From NCBI RefSeq assembly GCF_012971725.1, contig NZ_CP048833.1:6200001-6264000 (forward strand): a stretch of 64,000 nucleotides of DNA, read 5' to 3'. The notes beneath the pieces were generated by a model, which saw only the letters and a list, made by a program, of their open reading frames with translations, had not been told where the DNA came from and searched no databases. The position numbers and the translations under genes were made by a program. The number at the start of each line of letters is the position of its first letter. Within the stretch, counting starts at the first letter, position 1. This stretch comes from Pseudomonas multiresinivorans. Lineage in GTDB: Bacteria > Pseudomonadota > Gammaproteobacteria > Pseudomonadales > Pseudomonadaceae. Below, in pieces: positions 27,897 through 35,508 of the stretch.

Positions 27897-28780
27897 TCGC
27901 CGGGTACCAGGCGCGCTGTACGGCGCGTGTCGATGCTGCGCTGGAAAAACTCTTCGTCGCACCCCGTGAAGAACTCACCCGCATCTACGCCGCCATGCGC
28001 TACAGCGTGGTCAACGGTGGCAAGCGCGTGCGCCCGCTGCTGGCCTACGCGGCCTGCGAAGCACTGGGCGGCGAAGCCGAGCGCGCGGACGGCGCTGCCT
28101 GCGCGGTGGAGCTGATCCACGCCTATTCCCTGGTGCACGACGATCTGCCGGCGATGGACGACGACGACCTGCGTCGCGGCCAGCCGACCACCCACATTGC
28201 CTATGACGAGGCCTGCGCGATTCTCGCCGGCGACGGTCTACAGGCACTGGCATTCGAGGTGATCGGTAACGCTCAGCTCAATCCGCAGGATGCGCAGACT
28301 CGTCTGGACATGCTGATGATCCTCGCCCGCGCCGCCGGTTCTGCCGGGATGGTCGGCGGGCAGGCGATCGACCTGGAGTCCGTGGGCCGCAAGATCGACC
28401 AGGCGGCGCTGGAAACCATGCACCGGCACAAGACCGGCGCGCTGATCGAAGCCAGCGTGCAGCTCGGCGCCCTGGCCAGCGGTCGCGCCAATGCCGCGGC
28501 ACTGGAAGCCCTGCGCCGCTACGCCGAGGCCGTGGGCCTGGCGTTCCAGGTGCAGGACGACATCCTCGACGTGGAAAGCGACACCGCCACCCTCGGCAAG
28601 ACCCAGGGCAAGGACCAGGCCCACGACAAGCCGACCTACCCCGCGCTGCTCGGCCTCGACGAAGCCAAGGCCTACGCCCTCGCCCTGCGCGACCAGGCGC
28701 TGGCGGCGCTGGAAGGCTTTGGCGATAGCGCCGAACCGCTGCGCGCCCTCGCCCGCTATATCGTCGAACGCCGCAACTGA
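27893..28780 (+). CDS. ispA: Farnesyl diphosphate synthase
   Basis: A 295-residue prenyltransferase that builds FPP from IPP and DMAPP/GPP. The first aspartate-rich motif DDLPAMDDDDLRRG (about residue 83) and the second, FQVQDDILD (about 222), are both intact, with GGKRVRP as the IPP-binding region. It starts in an ATGA overlap with xseB. In most Pseudomonas dxs follows within about 100 bases; here 16 kb of hydroxyproline genes intervene. Confidence 0.97.
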   Translation: MIAGYQARCTARVDAALEKLFVAPREELTRIYAAMRYSVVNGGKRVRPLLAYAACEALGGEAERADGAACAVELIHAYSLVHDDLPAMDDDDLRRGQPTTHIAYDEACAILAGDGLQALAFEVIGNAQLNPQDAQTRLDMLMILARAAGSAGMVGGQAIDLESVGRKIDQAALETMHRHKTGALIEASVQLGALASGRANAAALEALRRYAEAVGLAFQVQDDILDVESDTATLGKTQGKDQAHDKPTYPALLGLDEAKAYALALRDQALAALEGFGDSAEPLRALARYIVERRN

Positions 28781-28864
28781 TTCCCCGGCACGCACATTGC
28801 GTGTGCAAATCCCGTGATTCATCCATTGCGATGACCGCTCGCCGGTGCTTCACTGCATCGCAGG

Positions 28865-28882
28865 GATTTCGTATACCATATC
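28865..28882. promoter_or_regulatory. GntR-type operator, copy 1 (upstream of gntR)
   Basis: GATTTCGTATACCATATC is an imperfect dyad centred on GTATAC, 30 bases before the gntR start. It matches the perfect palindrome TTTCGTATACGAAA at 40590 in the left half. Its place suggests autoregulation. Confidence 0.75.
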
Positions 28883-28911
28883 CGACAACAGCCACCTGAC
28901 CGGACTGCATC

Positions 28912-29586
28912 GTGCCGCTACGCAACGCCCCCAACCTGGGTATTGTCCCCTCCGCCTCGGAGACCATCGCCAAGCACCTGCGCGAGGCGATCATTTCCGG
29001 CCAGATGGCAGAGCACGAACCGATCCGCCAGGACGATATCGCGCAGATCTTCAACGTCAGCAAGATCCCCGTGCGCGAGGCGCTCAAGCGCCTGGAGGCC
29101 GAGGGTCTGGTGGAATTCCAGCGCAACAAGGGCGCACTGGTGACGAAGATTTCCGAACCGGAACTGGCGCAGATGTTCGAGGTGCGCGTCGTCCTCGAAG
29201 CCCAGGCGATCCGTCTGGCAGTGCCGAACATGACCGCCGAGACGTTCGCGCGCGCCGAGCGCATCTGTGCCGAGTTCGTCGGCGAGGACGATGTCGGCCG
29301 CTGGGCGGAGCTGAACTGGGAACTGCATGCCTGCCTCTATGAACCGGCGCAGCGCCCCTATCTGGTCGGCCTGATCCGCTCGATCCACGACAAGCTCGAA
29401 CGCTACCTGCGCATGCAGATGAGCCTGTCCTCCGGCAAGGAGCGCGCGGATCACGAGCACCACGACATCCTCGACGCCTGCCGCGCCGGCGATGGTGAGC
29501 TGGCCGCGCGCTTGCTGGAAGAACACATCAACGGCGTCTGCCGCACGCTCTACGAACACCTGCCGAACCGGCCGACGCCGAGCTGA
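28912..29586 (+). CDS. GntR-family (FCD) regulator of the hydroxyproline island
   Basis: A 224-residue regulator with an N-terminal winged helix (residues 15-80: QDDIAQIFNVSKIPVREALKRL) and an all-helical FCD ligand domain (about 90-215) with the metal-binding Asp/His set, including DHEHHDIL near residue 185. The start codon is GTG. It is the first gene of the island and lies just after an operator that recurs before the transporter and deaminase genes, so it is the likely specific repressor. FCD regulators of this kind (HypR) control hydroxyproline use in rhizobia. Confidence 0.9.
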   Translation: MPLRNAPNLGIVPSASETIAKHLREAIISGQMAEHEPIRQDDIAQIFNVSKIPVREALKRLEAEGLVEFQRNKGALVTKISEPELAQMFEVRVVLEAQAIRLAVPNMTAETFARAERICAEFVGEDDVGRWAELNWELHACLYEPAQRPYLVGLIRSIHDKLERYLRMQMSLSSGKERADHEHHDILDACRAGDGELAARLLEEHINGVCRTLYEHLPNRPTPS

Positions 29587-29698
29587 GCGAATGTCACCGC
29601 TGTGCCGATTTCATCATCGGCCCGGCGGAAAACCCTCAAGCCCCGATTCCCGCCCCGCGCCACCCTAGGGTCTACAACAAGACACCCCAGGGGGCAGC

Positions 29699-30643
29699 AT
29701 GAAACGCATCCAGGTTCTCGATTCCCACACCGGCGGCGAACCCACGCGCCTGGTGCTAGACGGCTTTCCCGATCTGGGCAAGGGCAGCATGGCCGAGCGC
29801 CGCGCGCTGCTGGCCAGGGAGCACGACAGCTGGCGTGCCGCGACTGTGCTGGAGCCGCGCGGCAGCGATGTGCTGGTCGGCGCGCTGCTCTGCGAGCCGG
29901 TGGACCCGAGCGCCTGCGCCGGGGTGATCTTCTTCAACAACACCGGTTACCTGGGCATGTGCGGCCACGGCACCATCGGCCTGGTCGTCTCGCTGGCGCA
30001 CCTGGGGCGCATCGGCCCCGGCACGCACAAGATCGAGACGCCGGTGGGCACCGTCGAAGCAACCCTGCACGATGACCGCTCGGTGAGCGTGCGCAACGTC
30101 CCCTCCTATCGCTACCGCAAGCAGGTGCCGGTGCAAGTGCCCGGCCACGGGCTGGTACACGGCGATATCGCCTGGGGCGGCAACTGGTTCTTCCTGATCG
30201 CCGATCACGGCCTGCGCGTGGCCGGCGACAACCTGGACGAGCTGACCGCCTACACCGTCGCCGTGCAGAAGGCACTGGAAGACCAGGGCATCCGCGGCGA
30301 AGACGGCGGCCTGATCGATCACATCGAGCTGTTCGCCGACGACCCCGAAGCGGACAGCCGCAACTACGTGCTCTGCCCCGGCAAGGCCTACGACCGCTCG
30401 CCCTGCGGCACCGGCACCAGCGCCAAGCTGGCGTGCCTGGCCGCTGACGGCAAGCTCGCGGCCGGCCAGCCCTGGCGCCAGGCCAGCGTGATCGGCAGCC
30501 AGTTCGAAGGCCGCTTCGAGTGGGTCGGCGAGCCTGCCGAGGGGCGCATCATCCCGACCATCCGCGGTCGCGCCAACATCAGCGCCGAGGCCACCCTGCT
30601 GCTGGAAGAGGACGACCCGTTCGCCTGGGGCATCCGTTCGTGA
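29699..30643 (+). CDS. lhpA: 4-hydroxyproline 2-epimerase
   Basis: A 314-residue proline-racemase-family enzyme that converts trans-4-hydroxy-L-proline to cis-4-hydroxy-D-proline. Both catalytic cysteines are present: Cys88 in MCGHGTIG and Cys236 in DRSPCGTGTSA, so the two-base racemase mechanism is intact. The start MKRIQVLDSHTGGEPTRLV is typical of the epimerase group. An AGGGGGC ribosome site precedes the ATG. Its stop overlaps the next gene (GTGA), which encodes a subunit of the enzyme for the epimerised product. Confidence 0.95.
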   Translation: MKRIQVLDSHTGGEPTRLVLDGFPDLGKGSMAERRALLAREHDSWRAATVLEPRGSDVLVGALLCEPVDPSACAGVIFFNNTGYLGMCGHGTIGLVVSLAHLGRIGPGTHKIETPVGTVEATLHDDRSVSVRNVPSYRYRKQVPVQVPGHGLVHGDIAWGGNWFFLIADHGLRVAGDNLDELTAYTVAVQKALEDQGIRGEDGGLIDHIELFADDPEADSRNYVLCPGKAYDRSPCGTGTSAKLACLAADGKLAAGQPWRQASVIGSQFEGRFEWVGEPAEGRIIPTIRGRANISAEATLLLEEDDPFAWGIRS

Positions 30644-31752
30644 GCGATGCGGACATCATTGTCATCGGCGCCGGCATAATCGGCGCCGCCTGCGCCCACG
30701 CCCTCGCCCGCCGCGGCCTGGACGTGCTGGTGCTGGATGCGCGCCTGCCCGGCGCCACCGCCGTCGGCATGGGTCACCTGCTGGTGCTCGACGACAATGC
30801 TGCCGAACTCGCGCTGAGCAACTACTCGCTGCAACGCTGGCGCGAGTGGGGCCACGACATGCCCGCCGAATGCGCCTACCGCAGCAACGGCACTATGTGG
30901 CTGGCGGCCAATGACGAAGAGATGGCCGAAGCCGAACGCAAGTTCGCCGTGCTGCGCGAGCACGGCGTCGCCGCAAGACTGCTGAACAGCGCGGAGCTGC
31001 AGCAGGAGGAACCCGAGCTGCGCAGCGACCTGCACGGCGGGCTGGAGATCACCGCTGACGGCATTCTCTACGCCCCGCGCGCCGCCGCCTGGCTGCTGGA
31101 GTCGGCGCTGAAACCGATCCGCCAGCGCCAGGCCAAGGTGGTGGAAATCGACGAACCCCGCGTGCGCCTGGACGACGGCCAGTGGTTGAGCGCCAAGGCC
31201 ATCGTCCTGGCCAATGGCATCCAGGCCACGCAGCTCTGCGCCGACCTGCCCATCGAACCGAAAAAAGGTCATCTGCTGATCACCGACCGCTACCCCGGCA
31301 AGGTGCGCCGCACGTTGGTGGAGCTGGGCTACGTGACCAGCGCGCACAACGCCAGCGGGCCTTCGGTGGCCTGCAACATCCAGCCGCGCCCCACCGGCCA
31401 GTTGTTCATCGGCGCCTCGCGACAGTTCGGCACCACCGACCCGCAGGTGGAAGGCTGGATGCTGGCGAAGATGCTGCGCCGCGCCGTGGACTACATGCCC
31501 GGCCTGGCCAACCTCAACGTGATCCGCAGCTGGGCCGGCTTCCGCGCCGCCAGCCCGGACGGCATGCCGCTGGTGGGCGAACATCCGCAGCGCCCCGGCC
31601 TGTGGCTCGCTGTCGGCCACGAAGGCCTGGGCGTAACCACCGCGCCGGGCACCGCCGACCTACTCGCTGCGCAGCTGTGCAATGAGCCTTTGCCGCTGCC
31701 GGCCGAACCCTATTCCCCGCGCCGTTTCCTCGGAGCAAACGCCCATGCCTGA
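30640..31752 (+). CDS. D-hydroxyproline dehydrogenase, FAD-dependent (DAO-fold) subunit
   Basis: A 370-residue D-amino-acid-oxidase-fold flavoprotein. MSDADIIVIGAGIIGAACA is the FAD-binding loop, and LAVGHEGLGVTTAPGTADLLA near the C-terminus is the second FAD contact. With the next two gene products it forms the three-component membrane-linked or soluble dehydrogenase that oxidises cis-4-hydroxy-D-proline to pyrroline-4-hydroxy-2-carboxylate. The GTG start overlaps the epimerase stop. Equivalent to the beta subunit (LhpB) described in P. aeruginosa. Confidence 0.9.
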   Translation: MSDADIIVIGAGIIGAACAHALARRGLDVLVLDARLPGATAVGMGHLLVLDDNAAELALSNYSLQRWREWGHDMPAECAYRSNGTMWLAANDEEMAEAERKFAVLREHGVAARLLNSAELQQEEPELRSDLHGGLEITADGILYAPRAAAWLLESALKPIRQRQAKVVEIDEPRVRLDDGQWLSAKAIVLANGIQATQLCADLPIEPKKGHLLITDRYPGKVRRTLVELGYVTSAHNASGPSVACNIQPRPTGQLFIGASRQFGTTDPQVEGWMLAKMLRRAVDYMPGLANLNVIRSWAGFRAASPDGMPLVGEHPQRPGLWLAVGHEGLGVTTAPGTADLLAAQLCNEPLPLPAEPYSPRRFLGANAHA

Positions 31753-31981
31753 CCTGACTCTTGACGGCCGCCCGCTACGTGTCGTCGCCGGCACCACGGT
31801 GGCCGCCGCGCTCGCCCAGGGCGGCGACGGCAGCACGCGCACCTCGGTCAGCGGCCAACGCCGCGCGCCGCTGTGCGGCATGGGCGTCTGCCAGGAGTGC
31901 CGGGTGACCATCGATGGTCAACGCCGCCTGGCCTGCCAGACACTGTGCCGCGAGGGCATGCAGGTGGAGACGCGCCCATGA
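31745..31981 (+). CDS. D-hydroxyproline dehydrogenase, small [2Fe-2S] subunit
   Basis: A 78-residue ferredoxin-like protein. The cysteine pattern CGMGVCQECRV…RRLAC is that of plant-type [2Fe-2S] subunits of HcnABC-like amine dehydrogenases. It starts inside the end of the DAO-fold gene and overlaps the next gene by ATGA. It passes electrons between the two flavoprotein subunits. Confidence 0.9.
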   Translation: MPDLTLDGRPLRVVAGTTVAAALAQGGDGSTRTSVSGQRRAPLCGMGVCQECRVTIDGQRRLACQTLCREGMQVETRP

Positions 31982-33225
31982 GCGATGCGGCCGATATCGT
32001 CATCATCGGCGCCGGGCCGGCTGGAATGTCCGCTGCCCTCGCCGCCGCGCCCAGCGGCGCCAGCATCGTCATCCTCGACGACAACCCGCTGCCCGGCGGG
32101 CAGATCTGGCGCGACGGGCCCAATGCGCACCTGCCGCGCGCCGCTCTGGAGCTGCGCGAAAAGGTCGCCGCCTGCGCCAACATCAGGACTCACAGCGCCA
32201 CCCGCGTGGTGGCCCTGGCCGGCGAACGTGGCCTGCTGCTGGAAGACTTCGAGCGTGGCTGGCGGCTGGATTACCGCAAGCTGATCCTCTGCACCGGTGC
32301 CCGCGAACTGCTGCTGCCCTTCCCCGGCTGGACGCTGCCCGGCGTCACCGGTGCAGGCGGACTGCAGGCACTGGTGAAAGGCGGCGTATCGGTGGATGGC
32401 CAGCGCGTGGTGATCGCCGGCAGCGGCCCGCTGCTGCTCGCCAGCGCCGCGACCGCCCGCGCCAACGGAGCGAAGATCCAGCGCATCGCCGAACAGGCAT
32501 CCTGGGCAGCCGTGGCCAGCTTTGCCCTGAAGCTGCCGCGCTGGCCGAACAAGCTGCTGCAGTCGTTCGGCCTGTACGACCCGGCCTACCGTGCCGACAG
32601 CCATATCGTCGCCGCACTGGGGACAGATCACCTGGAAAGCGTGCGAGTCAGCCAGGGTGGCAAGCTGAAGGAAATCGAATGCGACCGGCTGGCCTGCGGC
32701 TTCGGCCTGATCCCCAATGTGCAGCTCGGCCAGGCGCTCGGTTGCACGGTGGACGACGGCGCGATCCGCGTCGACGCCTGGCAGGCAAGCAGCCGCGACG
32801 GAATCTACGCCGCGGGCGAATGCACCGGCTTCGGCGGCTCGGAGAAAGCCCTGGTGGAAGGCCGCATCGCCGGCCACGCCGCCGTGGGAGAACACGACCG
32901 TGCCCGTGGACTCTGGTCGCAGCGCCAGCGCTGGCAGGGCTTCGCCGACGCACTGAAAAAGGACTTTTCCCTCGACCCGCGTCTCAACCAGCTCGCCCAG
33001 CCGGACACGCTCGTCTGCCGCTGCGAAGACGTGCCCTATTCGGCTCTGGCCGGCAAGCCGGACTGGACCGCCGCCAAGCTCGCCAGCCGCTGCGGCATGG
33101 GGGCCTGCCAGGGCCGCGTGTGCGGCGCAGCAGCCAAGCAACTGTTCGGCTGGCAACCGCCGGCGCCGCGCCCGCCGTTCAGTCCGGCGCGGGTAGACAC
33201 CTTGCTGCAACTCGCCGACGACTGA
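31978..33225 (+). CDS. D-hydroxyproline dehydrogenase, FAD/NAD-fold subunit (HcnB-like)
   Basis: A 415-residue flavoprotein. The N-terminus IVIIGAGPAGMSAALAA binds FAD, a second dinucleotide fold (VVIAGSGPLLLASA) lies near residue 145, and the C-terminus carries a BFD-like [2Fe-2S] motif, CRCEDV…CGMGACQGRVC (about 345-385). This alpha-type subunit completes the trimeric-type dehydrogenase encoded with the two preceding genes, all overlapping. Related sets are HcnABC and nopaline/octopine oxidases, but the epimerase neighbour supports D-hydroxyproline. Confidence 0.9.
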   Translation: MSDAADIVIIGAGPAGMSAALAAAPSGASIVILDDNPLPGGQIWRDGPNAHLPRAALELREKVAACANIRTHSATRVVALAGERGLLLEDFERGWRLDYRKLILCTGARELLLPFPGWTLPGVTGAGGLQALVKGGVSVDGQRVVIAGSGPLLLASAATARANGAKIQRIAEQASWAAVASFALKLPRWPNKLLQSFGLYDPAYRADSHIVAALGTDHLESVRVSQGGKLKEIECDRLACGFGLIPNVQLGQALGCTVDDGAIRVDAWQASSRDGIYAAGECTGFGGSEKALVEGRIAGHAAVGEHDRARGLWSQRQRWQGFADALKKDFSLDPRLNQLAQPDTLVCRCEDVPYSALAGKPDWTAAKLASRCGMGACQGRVCGAAAKQLFGWQPPAPRPPFSPARVDTLLQLADD

Positions 33226-33235
33226 GGCCGCAGAT

Positions 33236-33323
33236 GGCGGATAACGCTTGAGGCGTTATCCGCCCTGCGTCGGCCTCACGCATCGCACCCGCAGGGCGGA
33301 TAAAGCGGCACGCTTTATCCGCC
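33236..33323. repeat. Pair of GGCGGATAACGC hairpins
   Basis: Two stems, GGCGGATAACGC/GCGTTATCCGCC (33236-33264) and GGCGGATAAAGC/GCTTTATCCGCC (33295-33323), follow the dehydrogenase operon. They belong to a family also seen at 34213-34304 and 49372-49449. No T tract follows, but they may protect or end the transcript. Confidence 0.85.
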
Positions 33324-33418
33324 GCCTTTGCCCCGCCGATTGATTCGCCAGAGGCATTGCGCGCCCTTCGAGTTGACAGCGCCTCGCCATCTCGCCACCT
33401 TGCAGCGTACCTTCCGCC

Positions 33419-34198
33419 ATGTTCCGACAGCCGACTCGCCTCCCGATGCACGACCTGATTCCCCAGGGCACTCGCGACCTGGACAGCCTGCTGCAGACCC
33501 TTGCGCAGATTTCCCCGCTGCTCGATGCCATGCCCGGCGTGGTGTTCTTCATCAAGGACACCGCCGCGCGCTATGTGCTGGTCAACCAGACGCTGGCGCG
33601 GCGCTGCGGTGTGAAGGATGCCCGCGAGCTGCTCGGACGCACCGCCGAGGATGTCTTCCCGTCGCGCTTCGGCCCGATCTACACCGAGCAGGATCGCCGC
33701 GTGCTGGAAACCGGCGGCCAGCTCAGCGACCAGTTGGAGCTGCACCTCTACCCCGGCCGGCTGCCGGGCTGGTGCCTGACCCACAAGCTGGCACTGCACG
33801 ATGCGGGCGGTGTGGTGATCGGCATGGCGGGGATTTCCAGCGACCTGCAGGCGGCACAGTCCACGCACCCCGCGTACCAGCGCCTGGCGGCAGTGGACGC
33901 CTATATCCGTGAGCACTTCGACAAACCGATCAATCTCGCCGAGCTGACCGAGCTGGCCGGGCTTTCCGTCGCCCAACTGGAGCGCCACTGCAAGCGCATC
34001 TTCCAGCTCACCCCGCGGCAGATGATCCACAAGGCACGCCTGGGCGCGGCGACGCGCCTGCTCGCCGAGGACCTGCCGATCACCGAGATCGCCCTGCGCT
34101 GCGGCTACACCGACCACAGCGCTTTCAGCCGGCAGTTCCGCGCGCTGACCGGGCTGTCGCCGACGCAGTATCGCGAGTCGCAAACCTCGCCTAACTGA
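33419..34198 (+). CDS. PAS-AraC regulator (LhpR-like)
   Basis: A 259-residue regulator. A PAS-type sensor (about residues 30-135: MPGVVFFIKDTAARYVLVNQ) is followed by an AraC double helix-turn-helix (about 150-255) ending ALRCGYTDHSAFSRQFRALTGLSP. The hydroxyproline regulator LhpR of P. aeruginosa is an AraC-family protein encoded in the equivalent cluster, so this is the probable counterpart. An in-frame ATG at 33446 is an alternative start. Its presence with a GntR protein means the island has two dedicated regulators. Confidence 0.85.
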   Translation: MFRQPTRLPMHDLIPQGTRDLDSLLQTLAQISPLLDAMPGVVFFIKDTAARYVLVNQTLARRCGVKDARELLGRTAEDVFPSRFGPIYTEQDRRVLETGGQLSDQLELHLYPGRLPGWCLTHKLALHDAGGVVIGMAGISSDLQAAQSTHPAYQRLAAVDAYIREHFDKPINLAELTELAGLSVAQLERHCKRIFQLTPRQMIHKARLGAATRLLAEDLPITEIALRCGYTDHSAFSRQFRALTGLSPTQYRESQTSPN

Positions 34199-34212
34199 AC
34201 ACTTCCCTCCGC

Positions 34213-34304
34213 GTAGGGCGCATAACGCCTACGGCGTTGTCCGCCGCCAGCCAAGGCACGAATGCGCAAACGGCGGATAAAGCGTGCCGCTTTATTTGCC
34301 CTAC
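34213..34304. repeat. GTAGGGCGCATAACGCC hairpin pair
   Basis: GTAGGGCGCATAACGCC and, inverted, GGCGGATAAAGC…TTGCCCTAC bound a 92-base element of two stem-loops. Same family as 33236-33323 and 49372-49449. Confidence 0.85.
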
Positions 34305-34339
34305 GGGACTGAACGTCCTGAAAGTTTGTGCGTGGGCGG

Positions 34340-34422
34340 TTCGCGAGCAAGCTCGCTCCTACGAATAGCAAGCGCTGGCCTGCCTGTAGGAGCGAGGGGG
34401 ACGCCCAGTTCTTGCTCGCGAA
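34340..34422. repeat. REP doublet in the regulator-transporter gap
   Basis: TTCGCGAGCAAGCTCGCTCC and an inverted, longer partner GTAGGAGCGAGGGGGACGCC flank a spacer of about 20 bases. The remainder of this 490-base gap holds the hairpin pair at 34213 and the promoter-operator at 34604-34642. Confidence 0.86.
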
Positions 34423-34603
34423 CGCTCTTCAGCCCCAACCAGCGTGCGCCCCGTGAGTGCTCCCATAAGGGGCAGCGGAACACGCTCCTGCTTCATTTGG
34501 TAACAGCGCCGGGAACTCTCCTACAACCCAGGCGGAAGACTCCCAACACTTGATCCCACCAATACCGGGCCTCGCGACCGATCGGTCATGCCGGCGTCAT
34601 TTC

Positions 34604-34619
34604 TGGCACATGCCTTGCT
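34604..34619 (+). promoter_or_regulatory. Consensus sigma-54 promoter of the transporter/aconitase-X operon
   Basis: TGGCAC-N5-TTGCT is a perfect -24/-12 element. Transcription would start near 34630, inside the GntR-type palindrome, and the GAGAGG ribosome site lies 50 bases further down. No obvious enhancer palindrome was recognised upstream. Confidence 0.88.
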
Positions 34620-34626
34620 CTAAGAA

Positions 34627-34642
34627 ATATCGTATACGAAAT
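34627..34642. promoter_or_regulatory. GntR-type operator, copy 2 (at the sigma-54 start site)
   Basis: ATATCGTATACGAAAT is a near-perfect dyad centred on GTATAC. It begins eight bases after the -12 element and covers the predicted transcription start, so a bound repressor would block initiation. Confidence 0.8.
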
Positions 34643-34688
34643 CCATAATACAAAAATCGCTGCACAACACTGACTCAGAGAGGCCCCC

Positions 34689-35495
34689 ATGAAATTCACC
34701 CGAATTGCTCTAGCCCTCACCGCTGTGTTCCTCGCCGGCCAGGCCCAGGCCGACAAGCTCGACGACATCATCGAATCCGGCAAGCTGCGCTGCGCCGTGA
34801 CCCTGGACTTCCCGCCGATGGGTTCGCGCGATGCGCAGAACAACCCGGTCGGCTTCGACGTGGACTACTGCAACGACCTGGCGAAAGTGCTGGGTGTTAC
34901 CGCCGAAGTGGTCGAGACGCCCTTCCCGGATCGTATTCCCGCGCTGGTGTCCGGCCGCGCCGACGTGATCGTCGCTTCCACTTCCGACACCCTGGAGCGC
35001 GCCAAGACGGTCGCCATGACCATCCCCTACTTCGCCTTCCAGATGGTGGTGCTGACCCGCGAGGACACCGGCATCACCAAGTACGAGGACATCAAGGACC
35101 GCCCGGTGGGCAACACCAGCGGCACCTATGAAGCCATCGCGCTGGAGAAGGACGTGAAGAAATGGGGCGGCAAGGGCTCCTTCCGCGCCTACCAGAGCCA
35201 GAACGACACCATCCTCGCCGTCGCCCAGGGCCACATCGACGCCACCGTGGTGACCAACACCGTCGCCGCCTCCACCCTGAAATCCGGCAAGTACAAGGGC
35301 CTGAAGGTCGTCGGCAACGCGCCCTACGTGATCGACTACGTATCGCTGGCCGCCGCGCGCAACGAGTACGGCCTGATCCACTACCTCAACCTCTTCGTCA
35401 ACCAGCAGGTCCGCACCGGCCGTTACGCCGAGCTGTACGAGAAGTGGGTCGGCGGCACCCCGGTCGACCTCACCGTTCCCCACGTGTACTACTGA
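34689..35495 (+). CDS. Hydroxyproline ABC importer, periplasmic binding protein
   Basis: A 268-residue SBP_bac_3 protein. The signal peptide MKFTRIALALTAVFLAGQAQA is cut before DKLDDI. DFPPMGSRDAQNNPVGFDVDY and GRADVIVASTSDTLERAK are typical polar amino-acid binding stretches; the Arg-Ala-Lys and Asp near the C-terminal lobe contact alpha-amino and carboxylate groups in this family. It heads an operon with two permeases, an ATPase and aconitase X. Hydroxyproline as ligand is inferred from context. Confidence 0.9.
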   Translation: MKFTRIALALTAVFLAGQAQADKLDDIIESGKLRCAVTLDFPPMGSRDAQNNPVGFDVDYCNDLAKVLGVTAEVVETPFPDRIPALVSGRADVIVASTSDTLERAKTVAMTIPYFAFQMVVLTREDTGITKYEDIKDRPVGNTSGTYEAIALEKDVKKWGGKGSFRAYQSQNDTILAVAQGHIDATVVTNTVAASTLKSGKYKGLKVVGNAPYVIDYVSLAAARNEYGLIHYLNLFVNQQVRTGRYAELYEKWVGGTPVDLTVPHVYY

Positions 35496-35508
35496 CGGCG
35501 GGCGCAAC

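Noticed and set aside
28786..28806. Hairpin after ispA as a terminator
   Set aside because: The stem is only about six pairs with a wobble and has no T tract.
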